DNA of 64,000 nucleotides, taken from positions 1-64,000 of the forward strand of contig CAVUGE010000032.1 in NCBI GenBank assembly GCA_963740945.1. Direction: 5' to 3'. Positions 53,149 to 62,258 of the stretch are shown in pieces. Both the position numbers and the translations under genes were made by a program. The notes under the pieces are model-generated. The model did not search any database. It saw nothing but the letters and a program-made list of their open reading frames with translations, and was not told the DNA's origin. The DNA comes from CAVQBP01 sp963740945. Its GTDB lineage: Bacteria; Bacteroidota; Ignavibacteria; Ignavibacteriales; Ignavibacteriaceae. Numbering within the stretch: position 1 is the stretch's first letter; every line of letters starts with the position of its first letter.

Positions 53149-53984
53149 TTACCTAGATATATCGCACTTAATCCAAAAATCATATCCAATTTTAAAATAA
53201 AACTTAACTTATTCAAGTTTCCTGATGAATCATTTTTAAAAATTGAAACCAGAACATAAACTAAAGCCGGATTTACTATGCTCATGACTATAATAAAATA
53301 TTCTATTTTATAAAGTTTAAAAATATATGGAAAACATGTAAATAATATTAAAATAATAGTTATAAATACGATGAAATTCTTAGCAATAGAAAATCCGAAT
53401 TTATAAGGGAATGTCTCTATACCGTTCTGAATATCACCGTTAACATCTTCCATATCTTTGACAATTTCGCGTACAAAATTTATTAACAAAGCAAATACGG
53501 CAGGTATCAGTGAAGCTGAAATATTATTCACCGATATACCTCCATATATAAAAGTTAAACCGGTGAGTGCTGCTACCGAAAGATTTCCAAACAGCGGTAT
53601 GGTTTTAATCTTTAATGAGTAAATAAATAGAAGAATTGCTGTTAATAATGCAATAAAAAAAGCAGTATAATTTATTAAAATAGAAAGAGATAGTCCAATA
53701 ATTGAAGTAATGGAATAATAAATGATTGCGGATTTAACACTTATCTCACCCGAAGCCAGCGGTCTTTCAGGACGGTTTATTTTATCTATCTTTATATCAA
53801 AATAGTCATTAATTACATAACCGGCAACTGCTATTAGTGAAGCCGAAATACCTGCCAGAAAAGTACTAAAAGTTATTGTATTATTTTCAGAACATAAAAA
53901 GCCTGCAACTAAAACTGTAAAAAAGATTATAGTTATGTTCAAAGGACGGGAAATTTTAATAAACTGTAAAATTTTTCTTACCAT
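53145..53984 (-). CDS. UbiA-family prenyltransferase
   Basis: The 279-residue membrane protein has about nine helices and the two Asp-rich motifs of the family: NDYFDIKIDKINRPERPLAS (near 60-80) and DMEDVNGDIQNGIETFP (near 180). The sequence resembles geranylgeranylglycerol-phosphate or digeranylgeranyl synthase-like members that occur widely in Bacteroidota, rather than the ubiquinone enzyme itself. The acceptor is uncertain. It follows an Omp85 gene across a heptamer array. ATG at 53984. Confidence 0.88.
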   Translation of the reverse strand: MVRKILQFIKISRPLNITIIFFTVLVAGFLCSENNTITFSTFLAGISASLIAVAGYVINDYFDIKIDKINRPERPLASGEISVKSAIIYYSITSIIGLSLSILINYTAFFIALLTAILLFIYSLKIKTIPLFGNLSVAALTGLTFIYGGISVNNISASLIPAVFALLINFVREIVKDMEDVNGDIQNGIETFPYKFGFSIAKNFIVFITIILILFTCFPYIFKLYKIEYFIIVMSIVNPALVYVLVSIFKNDSSGNLNKLSFILKLDMIFGLSAIYLGK

Positions 53985-53995
53985 GTGCAGCTATT

Positions 53996-54036
53996 CTTAA
54001 TTGTTAATTCTTAATTGTTAATTGTTAATTGTTAAT
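53996..54036. repeat. Heptamer array TTAATTG next to an Omp85 stop
   Basis: Four to five copies of TTAATTG or TTAATTC start within three bases of the stop codon of the gene at 54039, in the leader of ubiA. On the minus strand TAA falls in all three frames. The motif matches 35921-35969. Confidence 0.8.
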
Positions 54037-54038
54037 AG

Positions 54039-55805
54039 CTAAAACTCATTAACTATTCCGAAATGAATTTTTCCGTCGGAAAATGAATCACCTTGTGCTA
54101 AAGCAAAACTAACACTGAGTATACCGAGCCCCGTTTCAATATTTAATCCAAGACCATAACCCACCTTAAATCCTTCTGTTTTAAGTATATCCCTTTCAGG
54201 TTCTGCTTTTCTGAAAAAATACCCGGTATCAAAAAATAAAAAAGCGAAAGTCCTTTTAGTCAGCAGCAGCCGGTATTCCAGGTTAGACCAGAAAATTCTT
54301 GAACCGAGAAATTGGTCTTCTCTATAACCGCGCAAGGTGTTGGTGCCGCCAAGTCTGTATAAATCACTAATTTCGAAAGAAGTACCGTTTAACTCTTTCC
54401 CGTGCAGTCCCAGAGCAATTACCTGCTTTCTAAATAATTCATGAAAAGCATTTATTCCTACTTCTATCCTTTGAAAATTTACTCTTGTCTGTAATTCGGG
54501 TGTTAAATATTCTTCCGGTCCGTATATTGTCTTCTTGCTGAAAGAATACAAATTTGTGAATAATATTCCGCCGGTTGGTGCATAAGGATCATCCCTGGTA
54601 TCTATTTGAAGATTAATTCCGGTAGTTACTGCTTGAGAATTATAAACCGTAAAAACAGAATTCTCTAATTCGGACGGAATTACTGATTCAGAAGAAATAA
54701 AAAATGATGCAGAGATATCTTCAGTAGCTAAGAATTCTATACCTCCTTCCAATTTTCTTTGGACATAAGTTGTATCCTGTTTCCTCTGAAAAAAACTTCC
54801 GGTTAAATTAAAAGGGTAATTAAAAATCCATGGTTCCAGGTATTTTAATTCAAGTTCCTGAGAATAACGGTCGAACCGCTGCCACCTGATTGCCGCTGCT
54901 CTCCCGGTACCTAAAAGGTTTCGCATACTCACATTTACGAGCCCTGTTAAATAGCCGGTTTGACCCGGATTGGCAGACGGTATATACCCGATTATTCCGT
55001 CAAAGTTATTTGTCTGCTTCTCTTTAACAGTTATTAAAAGGACCCCCTCATTTTTAGAGTTTAAGTAAAATTCTGGTTCATTTACCGGTTCAAAGAAACC
55101 GAGCCTATTTAGTTTTGTAGGAAGCTCGTCAATTTGTCTTTGTGAATAAGTTTCACCCGTTTCTATTCTGAGTGCTCTCTTAATTACATAGTCCTTTGTA
55201 TTTTGATTCCCTGCGATTTCGATTTTATCTATTTTATCTTTATTCCCCTGGTCTATCTTTATATGAATATCGGTTAAATATGAATTGTCCGAAGAGTCTT
55301 TAAAAAAGATTATCGAAGTTAGAATTATTTTCGCAAAAGGATATCCGTTATTTTCTAAATAGGTAAGTGAATTTCGTACTGCTTCTTCCAATAAGTCTTT
55401 GTCAAATATCTGCCCCTCCATAAATTCAAATTGATCATTTATATCATTTGATTTTACAGAATCCGGACAAACCAGGTAAATTTTTTTTATAAATGACGGT
55501 TCCCCTTCTCTTATATTTATTAGAACATCGACCTTTTGAGAATCGGGAGAAAATTTCAAATTAGTACCGGAAAAAGATGCATATACATATCCCCTCTCTG
55601 CAAGATTAAATGCAATTCTTGACTTCACAGAATCTATTAAACCATGATATAATTTTTCCCCTCTGCCGATACCGCTCCACCCTTCAATTTGATCTTTATC
55701 AAAGACTTTATTTCCCTCAATTTCTATCGAATTTATCTGCTGTGAATAGAGCACTGCGGAAAAAAAGAAGACCAGTGAAAAAAATATTTTAATTCCTTGA
55801 ACCAT
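54039..55805 (-). CDS. Omp85/TamA-like outer-membrane protein
   Basis: The 588-residue protein has a signal peptide (about 4-21), three POTRA-like domains (about 23-265: IEIEGNKVFDKDQIEG, then IKKIYLVCPDSVKSN, then IDKIEIAGNQNTKDYVIKRAL with LNRLGFFEP), and a C-terminal barrel (about 270-588) ending in IHFGIVNEF. LGGTNTLRGYREDQFLGSR is the conserved L6-type RGF/RGY loop of Omp85 proteins. The architecture suits TamA or a secretion-type Omp85; no tamB lies nearby. The ATG at 55805 overlaps the pfkB-like gene by 17 bases. Confidence 0.88.
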   Translation of the reverse strand: MVQGIKIFFSLVFFFSAVLYSQQINSIEIEGNKVFDKDQIEGWSGIGRGEKLYHGLIDSVKSRIAFNLAERGYVYASFSGTNLKFSPDSQKVDVLINIREGEPSFIKKIYLVCPDSVKSNDINDQFEFMEGQIFDKDLLEEAVRNSLTYLENNGYPFAKIILTSIIFFKDSSDNSYLTDIHIKIDQGNKDKIDKIEIAGNQNTKDYVIKRALRIETGETYSQRQIDELPTKLNRLGFFEPVNEPEFYLNSKNEGVLLITVKEKQTNNFDGIIGYIPSANPGQTGYLTGLVNVSMRNLLGTGRAAAIRWQRFDRYSQELELKYLEPWIFNYPFNLTGSFFQRKQDTTYVQRKLEGGIEFLATEDISASFFISSESVIPSELENSVFTVYNSQAVTTGINLQIDTRDDPYAPTGGILFTNLYSFSKKTIYGPEEYLTPELQTRVNFQRIEVGINAFHELFRKQVIALGLHGKELNGTSFEISDLYRLGGTNTLRGYREDQFLGSRIFWSNLEYRLLLTKRTFAFLFFDTGYFFRKAEPERDILKTEGFKVGYGLGLNIETGLGILSVSFALAQGDSFSDGKIHFGIVNEF

Positions 55806-56754
55806 GCATTTTCTTTATTTTTCCCCCTATAGTCGAGATCTTTATCGCGGGTTTAAGAATCTCAATGTCACCCGGCGAAACATGACATGTTTCAAATTTT
55901 TCGGCATTAGCAGCACCTAAAGTGGATGCAATAGTCAATGTCTCTTCAAATGGTAAGTTATTATGAATACCACAGGCAATACCGGCAGTAAAAGAGTCGC
56001 CGCTGCCTGTTGAATCAACAAGGTTTATTATCGGATTTTCCGTCTTATATTTAAAACCGAAATTTGAAGAATAAGTTGTTTTCGAGCCGTTTGTAATATA
56101 TGATTGTTTAATCCCTCTATCATAAAGATAATCTAAGTAATCCAGAATCTCTTTTTCGCTTTTAAGTAATATATTTAAAGAATTTTCTATTTCCGGAATA
56201 TTATTATGGAGTATAGTTGGTCCAGCTTCTATACAGTCTTTCAGATGATTTCCATAAGTATCACAGATTGATATTTTATCATATTTATTAGCAGTCTCAA
56301 TACCAAAAGGAAATATATTATCAGCAGCGGGACACGGAGAACTTCCGGAAAAAACTACAATCTCAGAATTTTGAATTATCTTTTCAAGTTTTAATTTAAA
56401 TTCTTCGGCTTCTTTTTCTTCAATAATTATATCGGCAGCGAAAAAAGTGCTTATTGATTTTTTTGATTCATCAATTATGATTGCCGCATCTCTCGTTTCA
56501 TTAGCTGTCTTTATTGCAGTAAAATTTATTTTCTCTTTAATTAATATTTCTCTAAAAATTTTGCCGTTTATACCGCCTAGAAAAGTAAATGCGAGGTTTT
56601 CAATATTAAACATGTTCAACTGCCTGCTGACATTTATCCCTTTGCCCCCTGCAGCTAATTCAGTCTTTCCGTTTCTATTCCCTTTTCCATAAGCAGCATT
56701 AGGAAATATATATCTTCTTTCCAGAAGGGGATGCAGTGTGACAGTAAGAATCAT
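55789..56754 (-). CDS. PfkB-family sugar kinase, 1-phosphofructokinase-like
   Basis: The 321-residue ribokinase-fold enzyme has GGKGINVSRQLN near residue 36 and the anion-hole motif VDSTGSGDSFTAGIA with the catalytic Asp near 250. The overall pattern (MILTVTLHPLLERRYIF at the start) is that of the FruK/LacC group, which phosphorylates fructose-1-phosphate or tagatose-6-phosphate. No PTS genes are adjacent, so the substrate is open. ATG at 56754. Confidence 0.88.
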   Translation of the reverse strand: MILTVTLHPLLERRYIFPNAAYGKGNRNGKTELAAGGKGINVSRQLNMFNIENLAFTFLGGINGKIFREILIKEKINFTAIKTANETRDAAIIIDESKKSISTFFAADIIIEEKEAEEFKLKLEKIIQNSEIVVFSGSSPCPAADNIFPFGIETANKYDKISICDTYGNHLKDCIEAGPTILHNNIPEIENSLNILLKSEKEILDYLDYLYDRGIKQSYITNGSKTTYSSNFGFKYKTENPIINLVDSTGSGDSFTAGIACGIHNNLPFEETLTIASTLGAANAEKFETCHVSPGDIEILKPAIKISTIGGKIKKMHGSRN

Positions 56755-57097
56755 CTAAAAAAATATTTTAAGAATTCATGTTACGAAATATCTCAAAATT
56801 GTGCAAAATATAAACCTTGAGATTCTTCCCGCAGGAAGTGCAACTTATTTGTTTGTAAGTTATTGTAATGTAATAAATTGTCAGAATGATAATGTTAAAG
56901 TTAATTCTACCAATAAGCCCTTCCATTTTCAAGGGAAGGGTTGGGATGGGTTCGGATTTTACTATACTCTTGAACCCTCTCTAATCTCTCCCTTATAAAA
57001 ATACTTTTCTTCGGCTTAAGTTGACGCCTATAGCCAGGAAGCGGGACAGGTCACTTCGTTCAGAATGAAAGCTTTGCGTAATATGAGTTAAGAATTT
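56755..57097. repeat. Intergenic region with a CCTTCC/GGAAGG hairpin repeat
   Basis: At 56917-56960 the text AAGCCCTTCC, TTTTCAAGGGAAGGG and TTGGGATGGGTT is a diverged relative of the second hairpin of the 250-bp units. Near 57045-57075 is a fragment of the type GTCACTTCGTTCAGAATGA. No gene is seen. Confidence 0.6.
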
Positions 57098-58366
57098 TTA
57101 ATACCTGTACCGGTACAAATCACCTGTTAAAGGTGTAACCAGCCTATAGTCCCCAAACCCGGTTTCATCGATAAAAACAAAACTCTTATTAAGCTGATAA
57201 TAATCCCATACTTCATAAGGTTTGGAATCATATTCAAAGGGATGCCGGTCAACGTTGCTGGGTCCTCCTAGAATAATATACACCATCCCCCTGTCTGTCT
57301 TCCATCCTTTTACATAATGAGAAAAGTTCGCATCTGCAAATGCAACTCTTCTGTAATATTCGTTGAATATTTCATTTTCATCTGTTGAAGGGACCGGGTC
57401 TTTCTTCTTCCAGAATTCTTTGAACCTATCTATTTTTTCGTCTTTTGTCTTACCGTTTCTTATATGGTCCATTTCTTCAGGAGATGCAATATAAACTAAC
57501 TGTTCTATTGCTTCGGTAACATCTTTTGCTGTTGAAGGGAAGCCTACCCACCTTGAAATAAAAGGCTGCTGTGCAGACGACAATTCATTATTATCGTTAT
57601 CCTTTAATATTATTGCAATATCATAGTTCCCCATGCTTAAGGTTGAATCGGGTATAGTATAAAAAATTTGATTCCTTCCCTTTTTCAATTCCTTTAATGT
57701 TTTGTCTGAAATAATTGTATTATCTTTTTCATTTACGTCATACTCAATCTGGAATACTGAATTTGTATCGGAGTATATTTCATAAAAAATCGAAATACCT
57801 CCTTTACGCGTAGACAATATTTTTTTTATATTTGGTAGAATTTTATTTCCGGCTCCCTCTACAGTTTTTTTCTCAACCAGCATAATATCACTTATTGCCA
57901 TATTTTTCGATATATCCCTAACTTTTACTTCCTCTTCTTTTGAATAAGTCTTCCTGGAATCTTTATCTTCATAGGCAGAACGGAATATATATTCACCAGG
58001 CAGCAGATCAAATGAACGGAGACTTAAATTAAAGTTTTGTTTGGAAGTTGTTTGATTAAAATCTTGTGTTTCTACTTTTTCATTCCATATCTTTTCAGCA
58101 ATCAATTTTTCCTTGTCTTTATCAAAGATGGAGACGGTAATTGTATAATTTGCTATAAAAGTACCTTCCGATTTAACAAATTGAACCTCGGTATAGGGAA
58201 TCTGTATAAAAACATCAACCCGTGTTTTATTAGCTTCATCGGATTTAAAATCAAGATACTCATAATTGAATCTGTCAGGTTCAATCCGCGTATTTCCTGC
58301 AAATTCATTTTGAGCAAATAAACTGCAGCTAAAAATTAAAAATAGAATTATATATAATTTTTTCAT
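57098..58366 (-). CDS. GWxTD domain-containing secreted protein
   Basis: The 422-residue protein has a signal peptide (about 1-18), a beta-rich middle and a C-terminal GWxTD domain (about 290-422) with the motif VKGWKTDRGMVYIILGGPSNVDRHP and YEVWDYYQLNKSFVFID. This domain is common in Acidobacteria and the Ignavibacteria/Bacteroidota group; its role is unknown. ATG 58366 is preceded by GGAGGCTCTTAAA, a strong ribosome site, 16 bases after rimO in the same direction. Confidence 0.9.
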   Translation of the reverse strand: MKKLYIILFLIFSCSLFAQNEFAGNTRIEPDRFNYEYLDFKSDEANKTRVDVFIQIPYTEVQFVKSEGTFIANYTITVSIFDKDKEKLIAEKIWNEKVETQDFNQTTSKQNFNLSLRSFDLLPGEYIFRSAYEDKDSRKTYSKEEEVKVRDISKNMAISDIMLVEKKTVEGAGNKILPNIKKILSTRKGGISIFYEIYSDTNSVFQIEYDVNEKDNTIISDKTLKELKKGRNQIFYTIPDSTLSMGNYDIAIILKDNDNNELSSAQQPFISRWVGFPSTAKDVTEAIEQLVYIASPEEMDHIRNGKTKDEKIDRFKEFWKKKDPVPSTDENEIFNEYYRRVAFADANFSHYVKGWKTDRGMVYIILGGPSNVDRHPFEYDSKPYEVWDYYQLNKSFVFIDETGFGDYRLVTPLTGDLYRYRY

Positions 58367-58381
58367 TTTAAGAGCCTCCGG

Positions 58382-59680
58382 TTATCTGATAAATTTACCG
58401 TGAAGGTCATATTCATTATAATCAATAATTTCCGCAGTGTAAAATTCTCCTAATTCCATTTCCTTATTATCTTTCGTAATTAATATTTCTCCGTCAACTT
58501 CAGGTGCATCCATGTAAGAACGCCCTACATAATAATCATTTTCTTTGCTCTCTAAAAGAACGGTAATTCTTTTTCCCAATAAATCTCTATTTTTTTCAAG
58601 TGAAATCTCTTTCTGTATTTCCATTAAAATATCTTTTCTTTCTTCTTTTATCTCTTCCGGGACAGGATCTCCCAATATATAGCTCGAAGTATTTTCTTCC
58701 AATGAGTAAGTGAACACTCCCATGCGGTCAAATTTAATCTCTTTTATAAACTCACAGAGTTCACTGAATTCTCTTTCGGTCTCATTAGGATATCCTGTTA
58801 TAAAAGTAGTTCTTAAAGTAATATCCGGAATTTTTTCCCTTAGCTTATACAATAAATCTTTCGTTCTTTTAGCAGTTATTCCTCTTCTCATCGATCTTAG
58901 AACATTATCCGAAATATGCTGCAGGGGAATATCTACATACTTGCAAATTTTAGGATTAGAGGCTATTATGTCAATTAAATTTTCGGGAAATCTTGAAGGG
59001 TAAGCATACATTAATCTAATCCATTTAATTTTTTCTATTTTACTAATTTCATTCAATAAGTTACCCAAAACTCTTTGACCGTATAAGTCAATACCATAGT
59101 CTGTTGTATCCTGCCCGATAATCACAAGTTCTTTTGTATTATTCTTTGCAAGAAATTCCGATTCTTTAATTAAATCCTCTTTACTTTTGGATTTATGTTT
59201 TCCCCTCATCAAAGGGATTGCACAAAAAGAGCATGGATGGTCACATCCTTCGGAAACTTTTAGATATGCAGTATATGAAGGTACCGGCAGTAACCTTTCA
59301 CCAAGAAGATTATATTTTAATTCTCCGCCAAGCTTCTTTAAGATTCCTTCATAATTTTCAGTTCCGAAATAGGCATCAACTTCCGGCATCTCTTTTTCCA
59401 GATCTTCTTTATATCTTTCAGAGAGACAGCCTGCAACAATGACCTTTTTTATTATTCCATCTTGTTTTAAACTAATTGCTTTAAGAATCGTATTTATTGA
59501 TTCTTGTTTAGCTGCTTCAATGAAGCCGCAAGTATTTATAATTACTGTTTCTGCTTTTTCCGGATCTTTAATTAAATCAAAATTATTAACCTTTAATTGG
59601 TTTAGAAGTCTTTCCGAATCTACACTATTTTTCGAACAGCCTAGAGTAACAACACTTATCTTTTCCTTTTTATTCCTCAT
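58382..59680 (-). CDS. rimO: Ribosomal protein S12 methylthiotransferase
   Basis: The 432-residue radical SAM enzyme has the N-terminal UPF0004 domain with LGCSKNSVDSE and further cysteines (NTCGF, AGCLSE), the SAM cluster motif CDHPCSFCAIP and a C-terminal TRAM domain (about 370-432). The cluster spacing and length match RimO rather than MiaB. It adds a methylthio group to an Asp of ribosomal protein S12. ATG at 59680; probably co-transcribed with the GWxTD gene. Confidence 0.95.
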   Translation of the reverse strand: MRNKKEKISVVTLGCSKNSVDSERLLNQLKVNNFDLIKDPEKAETVIINTCGFIEAAKQESINTILKAISLKQDGIIKKVIVAGCLSERYKEDLEKEMPEVDAYFGTENYEGILKKLGGELKYNLLGERLLPVPSYTAYLKVSEGCDHPCSFCAIPLMRGKHKSKSKEDLIKESEFLAKNNTKELVIIGQDTTDYGIDLYGQRVLGNLLNEISKIEKIKWIRLMYAYPSRFPENLIDIIASNPKICKYVDIPLQHISDNVLRSMRRGITAKRTKDLLYKLREKIPDITLRTTFITGYPNETEREFSELCEFIKEIKFDRMGVFTYSLEENTSSYILGDPVPEEIKEERKDILMEIQKEISLEKNRDLLGKRITVLLESKENDYYVGRSYMDAPEVDGEILITKDNKEMELGEFYTAEIIDYNEYDLHGKFIR

Positions 59681-59730
59681 TAAACCTATCTTCTTACCAT
59701 AAATTAATATTATATATAACTCACCTGTGT

Positions 59731-59830
59731 AACCTCCCCCCTCTCCTTACTAAAGAGAGGGGGATGGGGGGTGAGGTTAACTTTTTACATAAATTCGGTA
59801 ATCGGGATTTTTCTTAAAGATGTCATCTTT
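59731..59830. repeat. G/C-rich hairpin repeat and a solo AAAGATGTCATCTTT site
   Basis: AACCTC at 59731 pairs with GAGGTT at 59773-59778, and inside it CCCCCTCTC pairs with GAGAGGGGG. At 59816-59830 there is a single copy of the 15-base palindrome, without its partner but with the GCGTAA flank. Both lie 3' of cdsA and upstream of rimO. Confidence 0.7.
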
Positions 59831-59889
59831 ATATCTGCGTAACTTCTTTTAATGCATTAAAATTGTAAATAATTATAATTAACGGGATT

Positions 59890-60714
59890 TTATCTTCCGA
59901 TATAAGTTAGGTACAATAGAATTACGGGAGAAGTGTAAAACAGGGAATCAAAACGGTCAAACATACCACCGTGCCCAGGAATCAGACCGGATGAATCTTT
60001 CACTCCGGTATCTCTTTTTATCAATGACTCTATTAAATCACCCAACTGACCGAAAATTCCGATAATTATTCCAATAATTATTGCATTTGTTAACGATAAA
60101 AAACCGAGAATTAAAAACTTAGCTAAAATTAACACGATAACAGAAAAGAAAAATCCAAAAATTGATCCTTCCCAGCTCTTATTAGGGCTTACTCTGGGGA
60201 ATAATTTGTGTTTACCCAATTTACTTCCTCCCCAAAAAGCAGCAGAATCACATATCCATATAGAAGCAAAAATGGAAATCATTAAATATCCCCCTCTTTC
60301 ATACAATGTTCCAATATTTGGATAAAACTCCCTGATACCGATTATTGAGCTTCCAAATAATCCCAGATAAAATACACCCAATAATGTAGCTCCCGCATTT
60401 AATACAACAGAACCGCGATTTCTGAATAGTTCCACTAAAAAAAGTATTATAGTAAAAAGGAGCATAAATGAATAAATATCAATAAATGGTAGGTAGAAAT
60501 TGATGAGAAAGATAATTATACCCGTTATTCCCAGAGTTATATTTGCAGAAATTTTCTTGTTTTTAACTATATTGCAAAATTCATAATATGAAATTATTGT
60601 AATTGCCAAAACAAAGAGCAGGAAATAGACACTGCCGAAATACGCTGCTGATATAATAACGGGTATAGTTATAATAGCTACAATAATTCTTAAAGTATGG
60701 TTGCTTAAAGCCAT
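59890..60714 (-). CDS. cdsA: Phosphatidate cytidylyltransferase
   Basis: The 274-residue membrane protein has about eight helices and the CdsA signature in the C-terminal part: SLIKRDTGVKDSS followed by PGHGGMFDRFDSL. It makes CDP-diacylglycerol from phosphatidate and CTP, the branch point to all phospholipids. It follows the zinc-ribbon gene directly. ATG at 60714. Confidence 0.95.
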   Translation of the reverse strand: MALSNHTLRIIVAIITIPVIISAAYFGSVYFLLFVLAITIISYYEFCNIVKNKKISANITLGITGIIIFLINFYLPFIDIYSFMLLFTIILFLVELFRNRGSVVLNAGATLLGVFYLGLFGSSIIGIREFYPNIGTLYERGGYLMISIFASIWICDSAAFWGGSKLGKHKLFPRVSPNKSWEGSIFGFFFSVIVLILAKFLILGFLSLTNAIIIGIIIGIFGQLGDLIESLIKRDTGVKDSSGLIPGHGGMFDRFDSLFYTSPVILLYLTYIGR

Positions 60715-61080
60715 TTAACTTTCAGCCTGCTCATTATCACTCTCTTCTGTTTTTTCACTTTTAATTTTTTGTATAAAATTTAAAGCATCTGCCACATCTT
60801 CTTTATGCACAAGAAGCTTAACAACAGAGAAATCTCCTGGAGCCGGAAAATTCCTGTCTTTTTGCGATAAAATAGTGGACGTAATTCCTGCACTCTCTAA
60901 ATTATCTTTTATCATTTCAACCTCATAATCCATACCTGATGTATAGACTACTTCCCAGTTTTCTTCTGTCCAGTCTTCCGGTTTAGTTATCAAATTTTCA
61001 TCTACAAGAGGGATTCCGCAATCAGGACAGAAAGTTACTCCTTCTACATATTCATAGTTGCAATTCGGACATACTGGCAT
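60715..61080 (-). CDS. Zinc-ribbon protein with DUF2007-like domain
   Basis: The 121-residue protein has an N-terminal zinc ribbon (CPNCNYEYVEGVTFCPDCG, CxxC twice, residues 4-22) and a C-terminal ferredoxin-like DUF2007 domain (about 42-108: WEVVYTSGMDYEVEMIKDNLESAGI, then VKLLVHKEDVADALNFI). Members are thought to take part in signalling, but the role is unknown. It sits eight bases after the CPBP gene and abuts cdsA. The acidic tail is untypical. ATG at 61080. Confidence 0.82.
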   Translation of the reverse strand: MPVCPNCNYEYVEGVTFCPDCGIPLVDENLITKPEDWTEENWEVVYTSGMDYEVEMIKDNLESAGITSTILSQKDRNFPAPGDFSVVKLLVHKEDVADALNFIQKIKSEKTEESDNEQAES

Positions 61081-61088
61081 TTTTCCTC

Positions 61089-62066
61089 CTAAATAGTTTT
61101 AGTTTGTGAATAGTATCTTTTTATATAAACAATTACTCCTGCGAATGCAATTAATAATACAATAAAAACTAAAATCGTGGACTTTAAATCAGCATTGTTT
61201 TCAACTGTTGTGTTTATTAGTTCATCATTTCCAAATACAAAATATAAAATAATTGCGGCAAAATTATTTAAAAAATGAAGCGTCATCGGAATAATTATAG
61301 AATTACTTGTATAAGCAGCAAAACCAAAATATAACCCTAATCCTATAAGAGGAATTAATCCATAGGGATTAAAATGGTATAAACCGAAGAATACTGCTGT
61401 AATCAACGCCGCCCAAAACGGTTTTAATTTAAATTCAAAACTCTTCTGAATAAAACCTCTAAACATTGTTTCTTCACATAATGCAGGAACCACCGATACA
61501 ACTATAACCACAAATATTCCTTCAAGAATATTGTTTGCTGAAAGAAGATTCCCGTATGTACTTTCCACAAGTTTATCCAGTTTGTCAAATAAAGACTTAA
61601 TATACTCAATAAACGGTGATATTTTTGCAAGATATTCCAGTACATAATTTTGAATATATAAGAAATTCTGAAGCAGCGGCGTTAATATAATAATACCTGC
61701 TATAAATAATCCTAACTCTTTCCAGTGAGGTACTTTAATCCTAAGTATAGTAGAAACATCTTCATAAAACCACTTTGAAAAAATCAGCGCCGGTAGAAGA
61801 ATAAAAAGTATTTGTCCCCCTATAGTCATTAGCCTGACATCGTTGACAGGTGCATCTTTCATATCCATACCGAATATTAGCAGAGTAATTACTCCGCCAA
61901 CAACCTGGTATAAAAAGAAACCCCCTACAAGTCCAATAAAAGCAGCGGCAATCGGAGAAATGATCGGGTTTATTTTCTTTTCTTCTTCTGAATTTTCTTT
62001 ATTTTCAGGATGCTCTCCTTCGTTATTAATATCCTTATTTTCCGGATCTTTTTTGAATTCGTCCAT
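61089..62066 (-). CDS. CPBP family intramembrane metalloprotease
   Basis: A 325-residue protein with an acidic, cytosolic N-terminus (about 1-35) and about eight membrane helices. The Rce1-type motifs are EETMFRGF (Glu pair and Arg), FFGLYHFNP (His) and HFLNNFAAI (His, Asn), all intact. Such proteins cut or modify membrane substrates; in bacteria they are often linked to bacteriocin immunity or anchoring. It heads a likely operon with the zinc-ribbon protein and cdsA. ATG at 62066. Confidence 0.9.
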   Translation of the reverse strand: MDEFKKDPENKDINNEGEHPENKENSEEEKKINPIISPIAAAFIGLVGGFFLYQVVGGVITLLIFGMDMKDAPVNDVRLMTIGGQILFILLPALIFSKWFYEDVSTILRIKVPHWKELGLFIAGIIILTPLLQNFLYIQNYVLEYLAKISPFIEYIKSLFDKLDKLVESTYGNLLSANNILEGIFVVIVVSVVPALCEETMFRGFIQKSFEFKLKPFWAALITAVFFGLYHFNPYGLIPLIGLGLYFGFAAYTSNSIIIPMTLHFLNNFAAIILYFVFGNDELINTTVENNADLKSTILVFIVLLIAFAGVIVYIKRYYSQTKTI

Positions 62067-62149
62067 ACAAGAAATTAATAGTTAATTTATTATTTCCAAA
62101 TTACTTAAAACAATTATAACCTCAAATAAAGGAAATGGAATAGTAGGTT

Positions 62150-62258
62150 TCTGACTTCCGACCTCTGACTTCTGCTCTCTGACTTCTGACTTCCGGCTTT
62201 TGTCCTCCGACTTCCGATCTAACTACTCAATACTAAATACTCATTACTATCTCAGCAT
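62150..62258. repeat. Two adjacent periodic arrays next to a stop codon
   Basis: At 62150-62220 are GACTTCTGA/GACTTCCGA words with a period near 10-12. At 62221-62258, read on the minus strand, are heptamers AGTAATG, AGTATTT, AGTATTG and AGTAGTT. The heptamer run starts after the stop codon of the DUF3108 gene and is full of TAG, TAA and TGA in all frames. Confidence 0.7.
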
